64,000 bases of DNA, from NCBI GenBank assembly GCA_022825675.1, contig JAJDWK010000066.1, positions 1 through 64,000 on the forward strand, given 5' to 3'. The first letter of the stretch is position 1. The number at the start of each line of letters is the position of its first letter. This DNA is from Anaerolineae bacterium (lineage in GTDB: Bacteria; Chloroflexota; Anaerolineae; Aggregatilineales; Phototrophicaceae). Under the pieces are notes generated by a model. It searched no databases. It was not told where the DNA came from and saw nothing but the letters and a program-made list of their open reading frames with translations. Below, one piece after another: positions 1 to 9,716 of the stretch. Both the position numbers and the translations under genes were made by a program.

Positions 1-1
1 G

Positions 2-832
2 CGGCTGCCGCTGCGCCTCCTGGTCGCGCCGGGCTGCACTATCAGCGCCGGGCGCAACCGCGCCATCCATGCCGCCCGCGGCGACATCATCGCCGTGACG
101 GACGCCGGCGTGCGCCTGGAAGCCACTTGGCTGGAGCATATCAGCGCGCCGCTGCAAACGGATAATGTCAATGTTGTCGGCGGCTTCTTCCGCGCGGACC
201 CGCAGACGCCCTTTGAGATTGCCCTGGGCGCGACCACGCTGCCGCTCGCCCGGGAGATTGACGCGCGCCGCTTCCTGCCCAGCAGCCGCAGCATCGCCTT
301 CCGCAAAGCGGCCGCCCAAGCCGCCGGGCTTTATCCCGAATGGCTGGATTATTGTGAGGATTTGGTATTTGATTTGCGCTTGCGCGCGCATGTGGGCGCC
401 TTCGCCTTCGCGCCCCAGGCGCTGGCGCACTTCCGCCCGCGCGCGGATGCCCGCGCCTTCTATCGCCAGTATTACCGCTATGCCCGCGGCGATGGCAAAG
501 CCAAGCTGTGGGCGAAGCGGCATCTGCTGCGCTATGGCACTTATCTCGCGCTGCTGCCGGCGCTGCTGCTGGCGGGCGCGCTGCTGCACCCCGCCGCCTG
601 GGCGCTGCTGATAGCCTGCGCCGCCGTCTATCTCGCCCCGCCCTATCGCCGCTTGCCCACGCTGATGCGGCGGGCGGGCGGGCGCTCCCGCGCCGTCTGG
701 CTGCAGTGCATCGTCTTGATACCGCTGCTGCGCGGCTTGGGCGATGTCGCCAAAATGCTGGGCTATCCGGCGGGCTGGCGCTGGCGATTAAAACAGCGCC
801 CGCCCGACTGGCGCAATATCTCCGCGAAATGA
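2..832 (+). CDS. Family 2 glycosyltransferase, C-terminal part (5' end outside the window)
   Basis: The frame is open from the window edge, so the gene is partial. The visible part begins in the donor-binding half of a GT-A fold: a GRNRAIHAARGDII stretch followed by VTDAG, the DxD-like segment of GT2 enzymes (the GTG at 95 lies inside this motif and is not a real start). Later a WLDYCEDLVFDLRLR stretch matches the acceptor/base region. The C-terminus carries two hydrophobic segments (around LALLPALLLAGALL and ALLIACAAVYLA), so the enzyme is membrane-anchored. It likely transfers a sugar to a lipid or polysaccharide at the inner membrane; donor and acceptor cannot be told. It is followed by repeat DNA, so it probably ends its operon. 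Confidence 0.85.
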   Translation, partial: RLPLRLLVAPGCTISAGRNRAIHAARGDIIAVTDAGVRLEATWLEHISAPLQTDNVNVVGGFFRADPQTPFEIALGATTLPLAREIDARRFLPSSRSIAFRKAAAQAAGLYPEWLDYCEDLVFDLRLRAHVGAFAFAPQALAHFRPRADARAFYRQYYRYARGDGKAKLWAKRHLLRYGTYLALLPALLLAGALLHPAAWALLIACAAVYLAPPYRRLPTLMRRAGGRSRAVWLQCIVLIPLLRGLGDVAKMLGYPAGWRWRLKQRPPDWRNISAK

Positions 833-844
833 AAGCGAATGGCA

Positions 845-869
845 GGGCGTTTCAGCGAAGCGCCCCTAC
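845..869. repeat. Degraded GTAGGGGCG-type palindromic repeat
   Basis: The segment GGGCGTTTC..GCGCCCCTAC ends in the same CGCCCCTAC tail as the larger hairpin elements at 19710 and 24412. It lies just left of a copy of the CAGGGCAATCGCATCAAA-ended repeat. It is read as a one-arm remnant. Confidence 0.5.
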
Positions 870-883
870 GGCTTCCCTTTTAT

Positions 884-1059
884 CTGTGGATAAGAAGAAA
901 AAACTCGGTGCCCTCGGTGTCCTCATTTTCCTCTGTGCTCTCGGTGGTAAGGGCTGTGTAAACTACCCTGATAAATGAAGAAGCATAGAGCCATTTCAAG
1001 GATAAACTTTGTGTCCTTTGTGTCTTTGTGGTGAAAAACAATTTGATGCGATTGCCCTG
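884..1059. repeat. Dispersed intergenic repeat, copy A (one terminal repeat kept)
   Basis: It contains CTCGGTG-rich and TTTGTGTCTTTGTGGTGAA motifs and ends with TTTGATGCGATTGCCCTG at 1042-1059. About 170 bp are nearly identical, in reverse complement, to the left part of the full element at 61509-61773. The other end is replaced by unrelated sequence, so this copy is truncated. Translated frames here (HKDTKDTK, TTESTEENEDTEGTE) are repeat artefacts. Confidence 0.8.
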
Positions 1060-1076
1060 CCCGCCAGCCGCGCTGT

Positions 1077-1104
1077 TTGACCACCAAGGGCGCTGGGGTA
1101 TACT
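1077..1104 (+). promoter_or_regulatory. Sigma70-type promoter for the HTH regulator/dprA pair
   Basis: TTGACC at 1077-1082, a 16-bp spacer and TATACT at 1099-1104. A transcript would begin near 1111, which excludes a translation start at 1077 and supports the ATG at 1137. Confidence 0.6.
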
Positions 1105-1136
1105 TGGCGGCAGCGGAAAAATGGGACGGCGCAGCG

Positions 1137-1763
1137 ATGCCAAGCCGAAGCGAACACGAAGAATGGGTCAGCCTGCGGCGCGCCGCCGAGATTTTGGGCG
1201 TGCATCCCGCGACGGTGCGCAACTGGGCGGACAGCGGCAAATTGCCCTTCCGCCGCACCGCCGGCAACCACCGCCGCTTCAACTTGCATGCCCTGCGCGA
1301 CTATGCCCAGCCGCAAGCCGATATCCAACCGATTGAACTGCAGGTCATCATGCAAAATGCCTTGGGCAGCGCGCGCATGCGAGTCGGCAGCCAGGAGCTG
1401 GAAGCCGCCCCCTGGTACGCCGCCATGAGCGATGAAGGCAAAGCCTATTTGCGGCAGCAGGGCAGGCGCGTCTTAAAAGCCCTGCGCGCCTATGTCGCCG
1501 CGGGCGCGCCGGACGCCGGCTTGGCGGCTGCCATCGCCATCGGCAAAGACTATGCCGCCCGCCTGACGCAGGAAGGCTTGACCCTGCCGCAAGCCCTGCG
1601 CGGCTTCCATTTTTTCAGCGATTTTGTCCTGGATTCCATCCTCACCTGGACTGAACTGCCGCAAGCCCACAGCGCCAGCGAATGGTCCACCGTCTTGCGC
1701 CAGGTCAATACTTTTATGCACGCGCTGCAGCTCTCCATCGTCGAATATTATGCCGAAGACTGA
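1137..1763 (+). CDS. MerR/excisionase-like HTH regulator with RsbRD-like C-terminal domain
   Basis: The N-terminus (residues about 9-50) reads VSLRRAAEILGVHPATVRNW followed by GKLPFRRTAGNHRRF, the winged HTH of MerR/excisionase-type DNA-binding proteins. The remainder is helical, with an IGKDYAARLTQEGLTLPQAL segment resembling the N-terminal helical domain of RsbR-family sensors; this second assignment is by pattern only. It is probably a one-component transcription factor with a sensory C-terminus. The ATG at 1137 was chosen because the likely promoter sits immediately upstream and would exclude the in-frame start at 1077. The 3' end overlaps the dprA start by 14 nt, so the two are probably co-expressed. 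Confidence 0.75.
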   Translation: MPSRSEHEEWVSLRRAAEILGVHPATVRNWADSGKLPFRRTAGNHRRFNLHALRDYAQPQADIQPIELQVIMQNALGSARMRVGSQELEAAPWYAAMSDEGKAYLRQQGRRVLKALRAYVAAGAPDAGLAAAIAIGKDYAARLTQEGLTLPQALRGFHFFSDFVLDSILTWTELPQAHSASEWSTVLRQVNTFMHALQLSIVEYYAED

Positions 1764-2622
1764 GCCCGCCATCGATTTGCGCTGGCTGGCGCTGAGCCTC
1801 TCCCCCCATCTCGGCGCGAGCGCTATGGAAAACCTGCTGCGCTACTTCCAGCAGGACCTCGCCGCCATCTTCGCCGCCAGCCCGGCGCAGCTGCAGCGTG
1901 TGCCCGGCATTGGTCCCCGCATCGCCGCGGATATCGCCGCCATCGATCTGCCGCGGCTCCAGCGGGAGCTGAGCAGCTGGCAGGCGGCAGGGCTGCGGCT
2001 GCTCGCCCGTGATGGCGCGGGCTACCCCGCCAGGCTGGCCGCCACCCGCGGCGCGCCGCCGCTGCTCTTCGCCCGTGGCATGCTGGAGAGCGCCCGCTGG
2101 GAGCGGGCGGTCGCGATTGTCGGCACGCGCCAGCCCACGCGGCAGGCGCGTTATCTCACGCTGCAGCTGGCGATGAAGCTCGCCCGCGCCGGCTGCGCCG
2201 TCATCAGCGGCTTGGCGCTGGGCGTCGATACCGCGGCGCATCGCAGCGCTTTGACCGCGGGCGGCAGCAGCATCGCCGTCCTGGGCAGCGGACTGTGCAA
2301 TATCTATCCCGAAAGCAACCGCGCCCTCGCCCGCCAGATTTGCGCCAGCGGCGCGCTTGTGAGCGAAACGCACCCGCGCTGGGGCGTCAATTCCCAACGG
2401 CTGGTCGCCCGCAACCGCATCATCAGCGGGCTGGCGCGGGCGGTACTCGTCATCGAATCGGCGCAGGACGGCGGCGCCATGCACACCGCGCGCTTCGCCG
2501 CCGAGCAAGGGCGCCCGCTGTATACTTATGACCTGCCCGCCAGCGGCAACCAGGCGCTGCTGCGCGCGGGCGCGCGGAAGCTGCCCATAGACGGCGACCC
2601 GCTGGCGGCGCTTACTCTCTAG
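1750..2622 (+). CDS. dprA: DNA-processing protein DprA
   Basis: DprA binds incoming single-stranded DNA and loads RecA during natural transformation. Residues 49-62 (RVPGIGPRIAADI) form the N-terminal helix-hairpin-helix. From residue 121 the Rossmann-like core shows VAIVGTRQPT, SGLALGVDTAAHRSAL, GGSSIAVLGSGL..IYPESN and a late RNRIISGLA segment, all hallmarks of the family. At 290 aa it is a short form and lacks an obvious C-terminal winged helix. The ATG at 1750 lies inside the end of the upstream regulator. The frame stays open farther upstream, but only as a shadow of that gene. Confidence 0.93.
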   Translation: MPKTEPAIDLRWLALSLSPHLGASAMENLLRYFQQDLAAIFAASPAQLQRVPGIGPRIAADIAAIDLPRLQRELSSWQAAGLRLLARDGAGYPARLAATRGAPPLLFARGMLESARWERAVAIVGTRQPTRQARYLTLQLAMKLARAGCAVISGLALGVDTAAHRSALTAGGSSIAVLGSGLCNIYPESNRALARQICASGALVSETHPRWGVNSQRLVARNRIISGLARAVLVIESAQDGGAMHTARFAAEQGRPLYTYDLPASGNQALLRAGARKLPIDGDPLAALTL

Positions 2623-2728
2623 CGCCCGGCGCGGCGCAATCGGGACGCCCCATCCCCGGGGCAAAATGAAATATAGTTTATGTTTGCGCAATATAAATTT
2701 GCTACGGTATTTCTAATGCTATCTTTTA

Positions 2729-2763
2729 GAACATTTGACGCTAAAACAAATGTTCGCTATACT
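2729..2763 (+). promoter_or_regulatory. lexA promoter overlapped by an inverted repeat (probable LexA operator)
   Basis: TTGACG at 2735-2740, a 17-bp spacer and TATACT at 2758-2763 form a near-consensus promoter about 60 bp before lexA. The inverted repeat GAACATTTG (2729-2737), 9-nt spacer, CAAATGTTC (2747-2755) is perfect and covers the -35 box and spacer. Gram-positive LexA sites contain GAAC and GTTC half-sites, so autoregulation is a reasonable inference. Confidence 0.7.
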
Positions 2764-2822
2764 TTCAGCCAGACGGCTCCGCCGCTGGTTGTTGAGCCGC
2801 GAGGAGATTTGGGGGGATTTCT

Positions 2823-3503
2823 ATGAAAGACTTTAAACGCCTGTCCCAGCGACAGCAGCACATGCTGCGGTTTTTGCAGTCCTATACGCAGGAGCAGGGC
2901 TACCCGCCCTCCATCCGCGAGATTGGCGAAGAAGTTGGCATCGGCTCGACTTCTGTTGTCAATTACAACCTCAACCGCCTGGTGGATGCCGGCTACATCG
3001 AGCGCGCCGGGCGGGTATCGCGGGGCTTGCGTTTGATAGCCGATATCCCCGGCAGCCCCGCCGCCTCCAAGGTGGTCGCGCTGCCGGCGGTGCCCCGCGT
3101 GCCCCATGTCGGGCTCATCGCCGCGGGCGAGCCGATTTCCCTGCCCGAAGACATCGCCCACCATATCGACGAAGACGATTACATCGGCTTGCCCCAGCAC
3201 ATGCTCGGCGGCTTGGATGAAAGCGAGGTCTTCGCGCTGACGGTCCGCGGCGATTCGATGATTGACGCCATGATTCAAGACGGCGACATCGTGATTTTGC
3301 GCCGCCAAAACACGGCGGAAAATGGCGAGATGGTCGCCGCCTGGCTGCCCGAAGATGGCGAGACCACGCTCAAACATTTCTACCGCGAAAAAGAACGGAT
3401 ACGCCTGCAGCCAGCCAATCAAGCCTATCAGCCGATATTGGTGCACCCCTCCAATTGCGAGATAAAGGGCAAGGTGCTCTCCGTCCTGCGCAGCTTCCGC
3501 TGA
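2823..3503 (+). CDS. lexA: SOS repressor LexA
   Basis: LexA represses DNA-damage genes and cleaves itself when RecA filaments form. Residues 1-70 are the winged HTH (RQQHMLRFLQSY..GYPPSIREIGEEVGI..STSVVNYNL). The peptidase half has an Ala-Gly cleavage site at A101-G102 (LIAAGEP), nucleophile S145 in RGDSM and base K184 in TTLKHF. The 226-aa length is typical. A G-rich ribosome binding site (GGGGGG) lies about 8 nt before the ATG. It is transcribed from its own promoter with an overlapping palindrome, and it ends 1 nt from the convergent lytic transglycosylase gene. Confidence 0.97.
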   Translation: MKDFKRLSQRQQHMLRFLQSYTQEQGYPPSIREIGEEVGIGSTSVVNYNLNRLVDAGYIERAGRVSRGLRLIADIPGSPAASKVVALPAVPRVPHVGLIAAGEPISLPEDIAHHIDEDDYIGLPQHMLGGLDESEVFALTVRGDSMIDAMIQDGDIVILRRQNTAENGEMVAAWLPEDGETTLKHFYREKERIRLQPANQAYQPILVHPSNCEIKGKVLSVLRSFR

Positions 3504-3504
3504 G

Positions 3505-4284
3505 TTATGGCGGGGCGGGCAGGCGTAATTCCGCCGCCGCGCTGGCGCAGAGCCGCCCGCCGCCAGCGGCGAGCCAAGCCGCCATCGTATCGCTGCTCGC
3601 GGCGTCGGCAAGGGCATCGCTGTAGATGCCGACTCCCCAGCGGTAGTAGCTGCGCGTTTCCGCGGACCATTGCCCGCGTTCCTTGCCGATGACCGAAGGA
3701 CCGCCGTTATAGCAGGCGAGCGTCAAGCCGATGACGCCGCCGGCAAGTCGCTCGCAATACTTGAGATAGGCGCTGCCGCGCGCCGCATTGGTCGCGGGCT
3801 CGAGCATGCGCTCGCCCGCCTCGAAGTGGAAGGGCATCACCTGGAACAAACCCTGCGCGCCCGCGCCGCTGACAACTGTCGGGTGCCCGCAGGATTCAAT
3901 CTGCATCACTGTCGCCAGCAACTGCGGGTCCGTATCCGACTGCGCCGCCCAGGCGGCAATCTCATGCGACCAGTGCCGCACCGAGGGCGCGAAGAACTCC
4001 GCCAAGTCCACTTTGCCCGCGCCCGGGGCGAGCTGCCGCGCCGCCGCCGCGATATCGCCCCAAAATGCTGTTGACGCCAGCAGCAGCGCCAGCGCAATCG
4101 GCAGCCAAAGCGGCACATAATAGACCGCGCCCCGCTTGGAAAGCAGCGTCCCGCCGCGGACCTGCGCCGCGCACAAGCGCAGCAGCCGCATCAGCCCCGC
4201 CGCCAGCCAGCGCAAGGCGCGCCGCAGGGTCGCGGCGCGCAAAGCCGGTTCGAGCCTACGCGGCAATAGCTGCATTGGCTTCAC
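3505..4284 (-). CDS. Membrane-anchored lytic transglycosylase (SLT/GH23)
   Basis: Such enzymes cleave peptidoglycan between MurNAc and GlcNAc with formation of 1,6-anhydro-MurNAc. The first 55 residues are basic, a single membrane segment spans about 58-77 (VPLWLPIALALLLAS), and the SLT domain follows. Its catalytic glutamate is E130 in VMQIESCG, followed by GAQGLFQVMPFHF and ACYNGGP, the three standard motifs. The start is a GTG at 4284 that overlaps the stop of the upstream gene as GTGA, implying translational coupling; an in-frame ATG at 4275 is the alternative. The active site should face the outside of the membrane. Confidence 0.9.
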   Translation of the reverse strand: MKPMQLLPRRLEPALRAATLRRALRWLAAGLMRLLRLCAAQVRGGTLLSKRGAVYYVPLWLPIALALLLASTAFWGDIAAAARQLAPGAGKVDLAEFFAPSVRHWSHEIAAWAAQSDTDPQLLATVMQIESCGHPTVVSGAGAQGLFQVMPFHFEAGERMLEPATNAARGSAYLKYCERLAGGVIGLTLACYNGGPSVIGKERGQWSAETRSYYRWGVGIYSDALADAASSDTMAAWLAAGGGRLCASAAAELRLPAPP

Positions 4285-4724
4285 AATACTGTAAAACCGT
4301 CGTCTTGCCTCAAGTACCCCTCTGGCAAATCGGCTTTTTTTCTGATGTATATGGCAGCATTCTCAATGCCATCCGGCCTGCCCTCGTACTCTTCCCAGCG
4401 CAGGAACTCGCAAAAATCATCAAAGAGCTCGAGCACCGTTTCCCGCTCGGTTGCTTTGTGCAATCCGGCGAATATAGGCGACTTATCGACCTCAACCTCA
4501 GCCATCGGCACGGCAGTGTGTATCACCCCTTTTTGCCCCGGCGCGCGGCATAGCATGCGTTGGTCTTTGAGCCGGCGGTTGCGCCTGCGTATCTTATGGT
4601 TTAGGAGATGCGCTCTGATTTGCTGCTCAGTGTGCCCGAGAAATACAACACGCCCATCCATTGTAGAAAAGTGGAATACCACAGCAGCCTCAAATGATTC
4701 ACGCGTGATTTTCCTGTTGCTCAT
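4281..4724 (-). CDS. Uncharacterised small protein upstream of the lytic transglycosylase
   Basis: A 147-aa soluble protein that I do not recognise. It begins MSNRKITRESFEAAVVFHFS, has a basic middle (NHKIRRRNRRLKDQR) and an acidic C-terminus (ELFDDFCEFLRWEEYEG), and contains no membrane segment or signal peptide. The start at 4724 is supported by a strong AGGAGGGGGAG ribosome binding site; the open frame upstream to 4850 has no such support. It overlaps the transglycosylase start by 4 nt, so the two form a coupled operon. Its codon use looks less GC-biased than that of its neighbours. Confidence 0.65.
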   Translation of the reverse strand: MSNRKITRESFEAAVVFHFSTMDGRVVFLGHTEQQIRAHLLNHKIRRRNRRLKDQRMLCRAPGQKGVIHTAVPMAEVEVDKSPIFAGLHKATERETVLELFDDFCEFLRWEEYEGRPDGIENAAIYIRKKADLPEGYLRQDDGFTVL

Positions 4725-4994
4725 CTCCCCCTCCTTTCTGCCCCGTATCCCGGCGCGGGGTTCTCGCGGCAGGCGCTGCGAGCAATATCGGCGGGTAATG
4801 CTCCTCATGCCAGGTTTTCGGTCGCGTATTGGGCTTTGCAAATAGTGCACGCTTGCAACCTCATTTTGGATTTTTCTTGAAGATAAGGCGCATTCTTGCT
4901 AGGCTTCTGCAAGCTGCTTTGACCCAGAAGCCAAATTAGCCCCGCACTATAGATACGCATATTCTTGTTATGGGTAGCGGCCGCGCGAGACTGT

Positions 4995-6862
<1,868 letters not shown>

Positions 6863-6866
<4 letters not shown>

Positions 6867-7600
6867 TGGATATCAACGGCATTAATCTCAGGGTTGCGCT
6901 CATCGACAGCGATTATTACACCGAAAAAGCCATCCACGCCTATCTCGCCTGGGACCGCCGCACGCGCGCGCTGACCGATTACAGCGGCTTACAGGAATTC
7001 TGGGATGCCTATGAAGAAAGGAAAGACAAGTCCGAGCCGCCCGATGCCATCATCCTGGATGTCAACAATACCGGCGAACGCGGGCATATCCTGCAAGAGA
7101 TACAAAAACTTGCGGATATCCCCCGCGTGACCCTGGTCTGCCTGTCCCATGTTGACGATTTGGATATGCTTTACGCCGCGGCGGCGGGCGGCGCGCGCGC
7201 CTTCTTGCACAAAGATGATGTGCGCTACCATATCGCCTCCGCCGTCTGTTTCGCCAGCCAGCTGAAGCGGGACGAGTTTCTTTATAGCGACAAGATCAAT
7301 AAGGCGCGCCGGCTGATTCACCATAAGCGCCTGGATTACCCCTACGCAATCAAGCTGCCAAAGCCTCTGCATTATCCGCGCTTGGCACCGCGTGTACGCC
7401 AGGCGATTGAGCTTTTTGCTATTGAAGGCATGCCCGCCGCGCTCATCGCCAACGAAATGAACATTAGTGAAGGCGCTGTCCGGGGCTATATCAAAGACGC
7501 CATTAGCGCGCTTGGCGTTCGTGAAATTACCGACGCTTCCCTTGCCATGTTAGCACCACGCGAGCTTGCCTTTATGAAGCTGACTGCTTTGGAAGAATAG
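6863..7600 (+). CDS. Receiver-like protein with C-terminal HTH (LuxR-like regulator)
   Basis: Residues 8-135 look like a CheY-type receiver: acidic pair in VALIDSDYY, possible phosphoacceptor D66 in AIILDVNN, hydroxyl-rich VTLVCLSH and conserved lysine in AFLHKDD. A C-terminal segment (IANEMNISEGAVRGYIKDAISALGV) is a helix-turn-helix of the FixJ/LuxR type but without the usual LTxRE lead-in. The start overlaps the stop of the methionine-synthesis fusion gene (ATGA) and has a GGAGACAGG ribosome binding site. No histidine kinase is nearby. A link with one-carbon or methionine control is inferred from the overlap only. Confidence 0.75.
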
Positions 7601-7617
7601 GGCAAGTGAAGCTGCCG

Positions 7618-8643
7618 CTAACTTATCAGCGCGTCCGCTTCGGACTGGTCTTCCGCTTCCTGCTCCCGCTGGCGCGCCCGCCGCAGCAGCTTCATCGCCT
7701 GCGTCTGCGTGAGTATCACCGAATCGCCAGCTTCGCTGCGCAAGCCTTCCGGCACTTGCACGCGCTCGCCTTCCAAATAGGCGGTGAGCGCGCCGCTGAA
7801 CGATTTGACTGGCGCGTCATCGCCATATTGATGCCGCAAATCCAGCAAATTGTTCATCAGCCACAGGTAGAGGTCGCCCTCAGTGCGCGCATTTTTGTGC
7901 CCCTTCGCCAATTGCATGATGCCATGCTTGCGGATGAGCGCGATCGCCGGCTGATATACCGTGTGATACCAATCGGCGGTGACGGCTTCGGTCGTCAGCG
8001 GCTGCCCGGCGAGCTTCTCCATCACGCGCTGGTGCATGAAGATATATGCCATCAGCTCGTGATAGCGCGTCGGCTCCGTCAGCTCAATGGATTCGTGGTC
8101 GGTAACCGCCCGCGATAAGCCGGTTTCATCGAGGAAGTTGGCATAGGCTTCCGCCGCCGCCATTTCCTGCTGGGACATCTTCGGGCGCAGCGGCACTGTG
8201 GTCGGCAATTCGATGACATGCGCCTGGATCGTCTTCGCGCCCAGCTCCCGCGCTACCGAAACGCGGTGGTTGCCATCGCGCACAAAATAGACCGCGCCTA
8301 CCTTGTACAGCTCTATCGGCGGCGGTCCCTCCAGGCTGTTCGCCAAAGCATAAACGCGGCTCCAGCGCTCGCGCAGTTTGCTGTTCTTGGGCAGGAAGGC
8401 GCTGGTGAAGTCTTTGTAGCGCCCGACGCTGCCCGCGATATTGTCCAGCGGCACATCGTGCACGCCTTCGTAATGCTCTTCGTGCAGGTGCAGGCGGCTG
8501 CGCACCTCTTCGAAGTTCAGCAGTTCGCTGTGCCGCCCAGTCAGGTGATTCAAGACTTCTTGCCAGAAGACCTTGTTCTGTATCGCCTGGAACTTGCTGC
8601 GGCCCTCGTTATAATAGCTGCGGAAGTGGAAGTCTTCTGCCAT
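7618..8643 (-). CDS. DUF4032-like protein with ParB/sulfiredoxin-like domain
   Basis: A 341-aa soluble protein. The centre carries YFVRDGNHRVSVARELGAK, the ParB/Srx-type nucleotide-binding motif, preceded by LDNIAGSVGRYKDFTSAFLP and IELYKVGAV. This arrangement fits DUF4032-type proteins annotated as regulators in actinobacteria and chloroflexi; their biochemical role is not settled. The C-terminal half is helical, with a histidine-rich stretch (ADWYHTVYQPAIALIRKHG). ATG 8643 has a GAGG ribosome binding site 7 nt upstream; ATG 8655 lies 12 nt earlier. It converges on the receiver-like gene with a 17-nt gap. Confidence 0.7.
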   Translation of the reverse strand: MAEDFHFRSYYNEGRSKFQAIQNKVFWQEVLNHLTGRHSELLNFEEVRSRLHLHEEHYEGVHDVPLDNIAGSVGRYKDFTSAFLPKNSKLRERWSRVYALANSLEGPPPIELYKVGAVYFVRDGNHRVSVARELGAKTIQAHVIELPTTVPLRPKMSQQEMAAAEAYANFLDETGLSRAVTDHESIELTEPTRYHELMAYIFMHQRVMEKLAGQPLTTEAVTADWYHTVYQPAIALIRKHGIMQLAKGHKNARTEGDLYLWLMNNLLDLRHQYGDDAPVKSFSGALTAYLEGERVQVPEGLRSEAGDSVILTQTQAMKLLRRARQREQEAEDQSEADALIS

Positions 8644-8956
8644 CGCTAGCCTCATTTCATCCGTGTATTGTGCGCTGCCCGCGCTTTCGCGCTATGGGCG
8701 GCGGCTTGGCATTTGCCCTTGTAAACAGCAAGCACTATTTTCTACACAGACAATCGCGTGATTTGGGGGACCTCCCCAGCACACTAGGCATAAGATGCTT
8801 ATAGTTTAGCACATATCGAAGGAGTTGGTCGAATTGAGCGGGAATACGCTGCCCCGCGCCCTCTAGTGGACGAGGCTTGCTGGCGCGGCCTTACTTGTGA
8901 TGCTTTTCTCGGGAATACTCGTTGGGTAATCCCCTATTGAATCTCCAGCCTACAGA
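8644..8956. other. Intergenic region between divergent genes, no feature recognised
   Basis: About 313 bp separate the divergent DUF4032-like and methyltransferase genes and must hold both promoters. I see no convincing -35/-10 pair, hairpin or conserved open frame. TAGTTTAGCACATATCG near 8804 is AT-rich and could be part of a promoter. Confidence 0.3.
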
Positions 8957-9676
8957 ATGGACACCATGCGCGAGCTGACGCGGCGGCGCTTAAACGCCAT
9001 CAATCAAGATTTCTATCGGCGGACGGCGGCCGATTTTGACGCGACGCGCCAAGGGGCTTGGGCGGGCTGGCGGCAGCTGTACGCGGCGCTGGAGCGGCCG
9101 CTGCGCTCCACCCTAGATATCGGCTGCGGCAATGGGCGCTTCGCCCGCTTCCTCGCCGAAAAACAATCGACGCCCTTTGTCTATCACGGCGTTGACAGCA
9201 GCCGCGAGCTGCTGGCGCGCGCCCGCCACAGCCTGGCAGCCGCGCCGCAGATCCAGGCGCAGCTTATCGAGCGCGATATCCTGCTGGGCGGCTTGCCCCC
9301 GCAAGGCGCGCAACTGGTCGTACTCTTCGGCATATTGCATCATGTGCCGGGGGGAGGGGCGCGGCGGCAGCTGCTGGCGGCTGCTGCCAAGCGCGTCCAG
9401 CCGGGCGGCTGGCTGGCATTCAGCGCCTGGCGCTTTATGGAAGACGAGCGCCTGCGGCGGCGCGTCCTGCCCTGGGATGACGGCATCGAGGTGGAAGCGG
9501 GCGATTACCTGCTGGACTGGCGGCGCGGCGAACGGGCGCTGCGCTATTGCCATTACATCAATGACGCGGAGCATCAGCGGCTCATCAGCGCGACGGGGCT
9601 GAAGCCGCTGGCGGACTTTCGCGCCGATGGTGCCGGCGGCGCGCTCAACCGCTATTCCCTGCTCAAAAAAGAGTAG
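8957..9676 (+). CDS. Class I SAM-dependent methyltransferase (Trm9/ALKBH8-like)
   Basis: A 239-aa cytosolic enzyme. Motif I is TLDIGCGNGRFARFL (about residues 52-66), followed by acidic YHGVDSSRELL, a LLGGLPPQGAQLVVLFGILHHV motif IV region and KRVQPGGWLAFS. The C-terminal DYLLDWRRGER..RYCHYIND segment resembles Trm9/ALKBH8-type tRNA wobble-uridine methyltransferases, but the substrate cannot be fixed from sequence alone. A second ATG lies 9 nt downstream. It ends in a stem-loop shared with the convergent gene. Confidence 0.8.
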   Translation: MDTMRELTRRRLNAINQDFYRRTAADFDATRQGAWAGWRQLYAALERPLRSTLDIGCGNGRFARFLAEKQSTPFVYHGVDSSRELLARARHSLAAAPQIQAQLIERDILLGGLPPQGAQLVVLFGILHHVPGGGARRQLLAAAAKRVQPGGWLAFSAWRFMEDERLRRRVLPWDDGIEVEAGDYLLDWRRGERALRYCHYINDAEHQRLISATGLKPLADFRADGAGGALNRYSLLKKE

Positions 9677-9702
9677 GCGAAGCGGGGCTTGCCCGCTTCG
9701 CC
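9676..9702. terminator. Bidirectional stem-loop between convergent genes
   Basis: GGCGAAGCGGG and CCCGCTTCGCC pair over 11 bp with a 5-nt loop. There is no clear T-run on either side. Its position between two convergent stop codons (9676 and 9717) suggests a shared terminator. Confidence 0.6.
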
Positions 9703-9716
9703 CAGGTGTTTGCGCC

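Noticed and set aside
880..1282. Short frames encoding HKDTKDTK and TTESTEE-like repeats
   Set aside because: These are translated pieces of the dispersed intergenic repeat, a known source of spurious gene calls.
1714..2691. Long antisense open frame across dprA
   Set aside because: In this high-GC DNA antisense frames stay open by codon bias; the translation is low-complexity Arg/Ala-rich and has no motif, while dprA on the plus strand is unambiguous.
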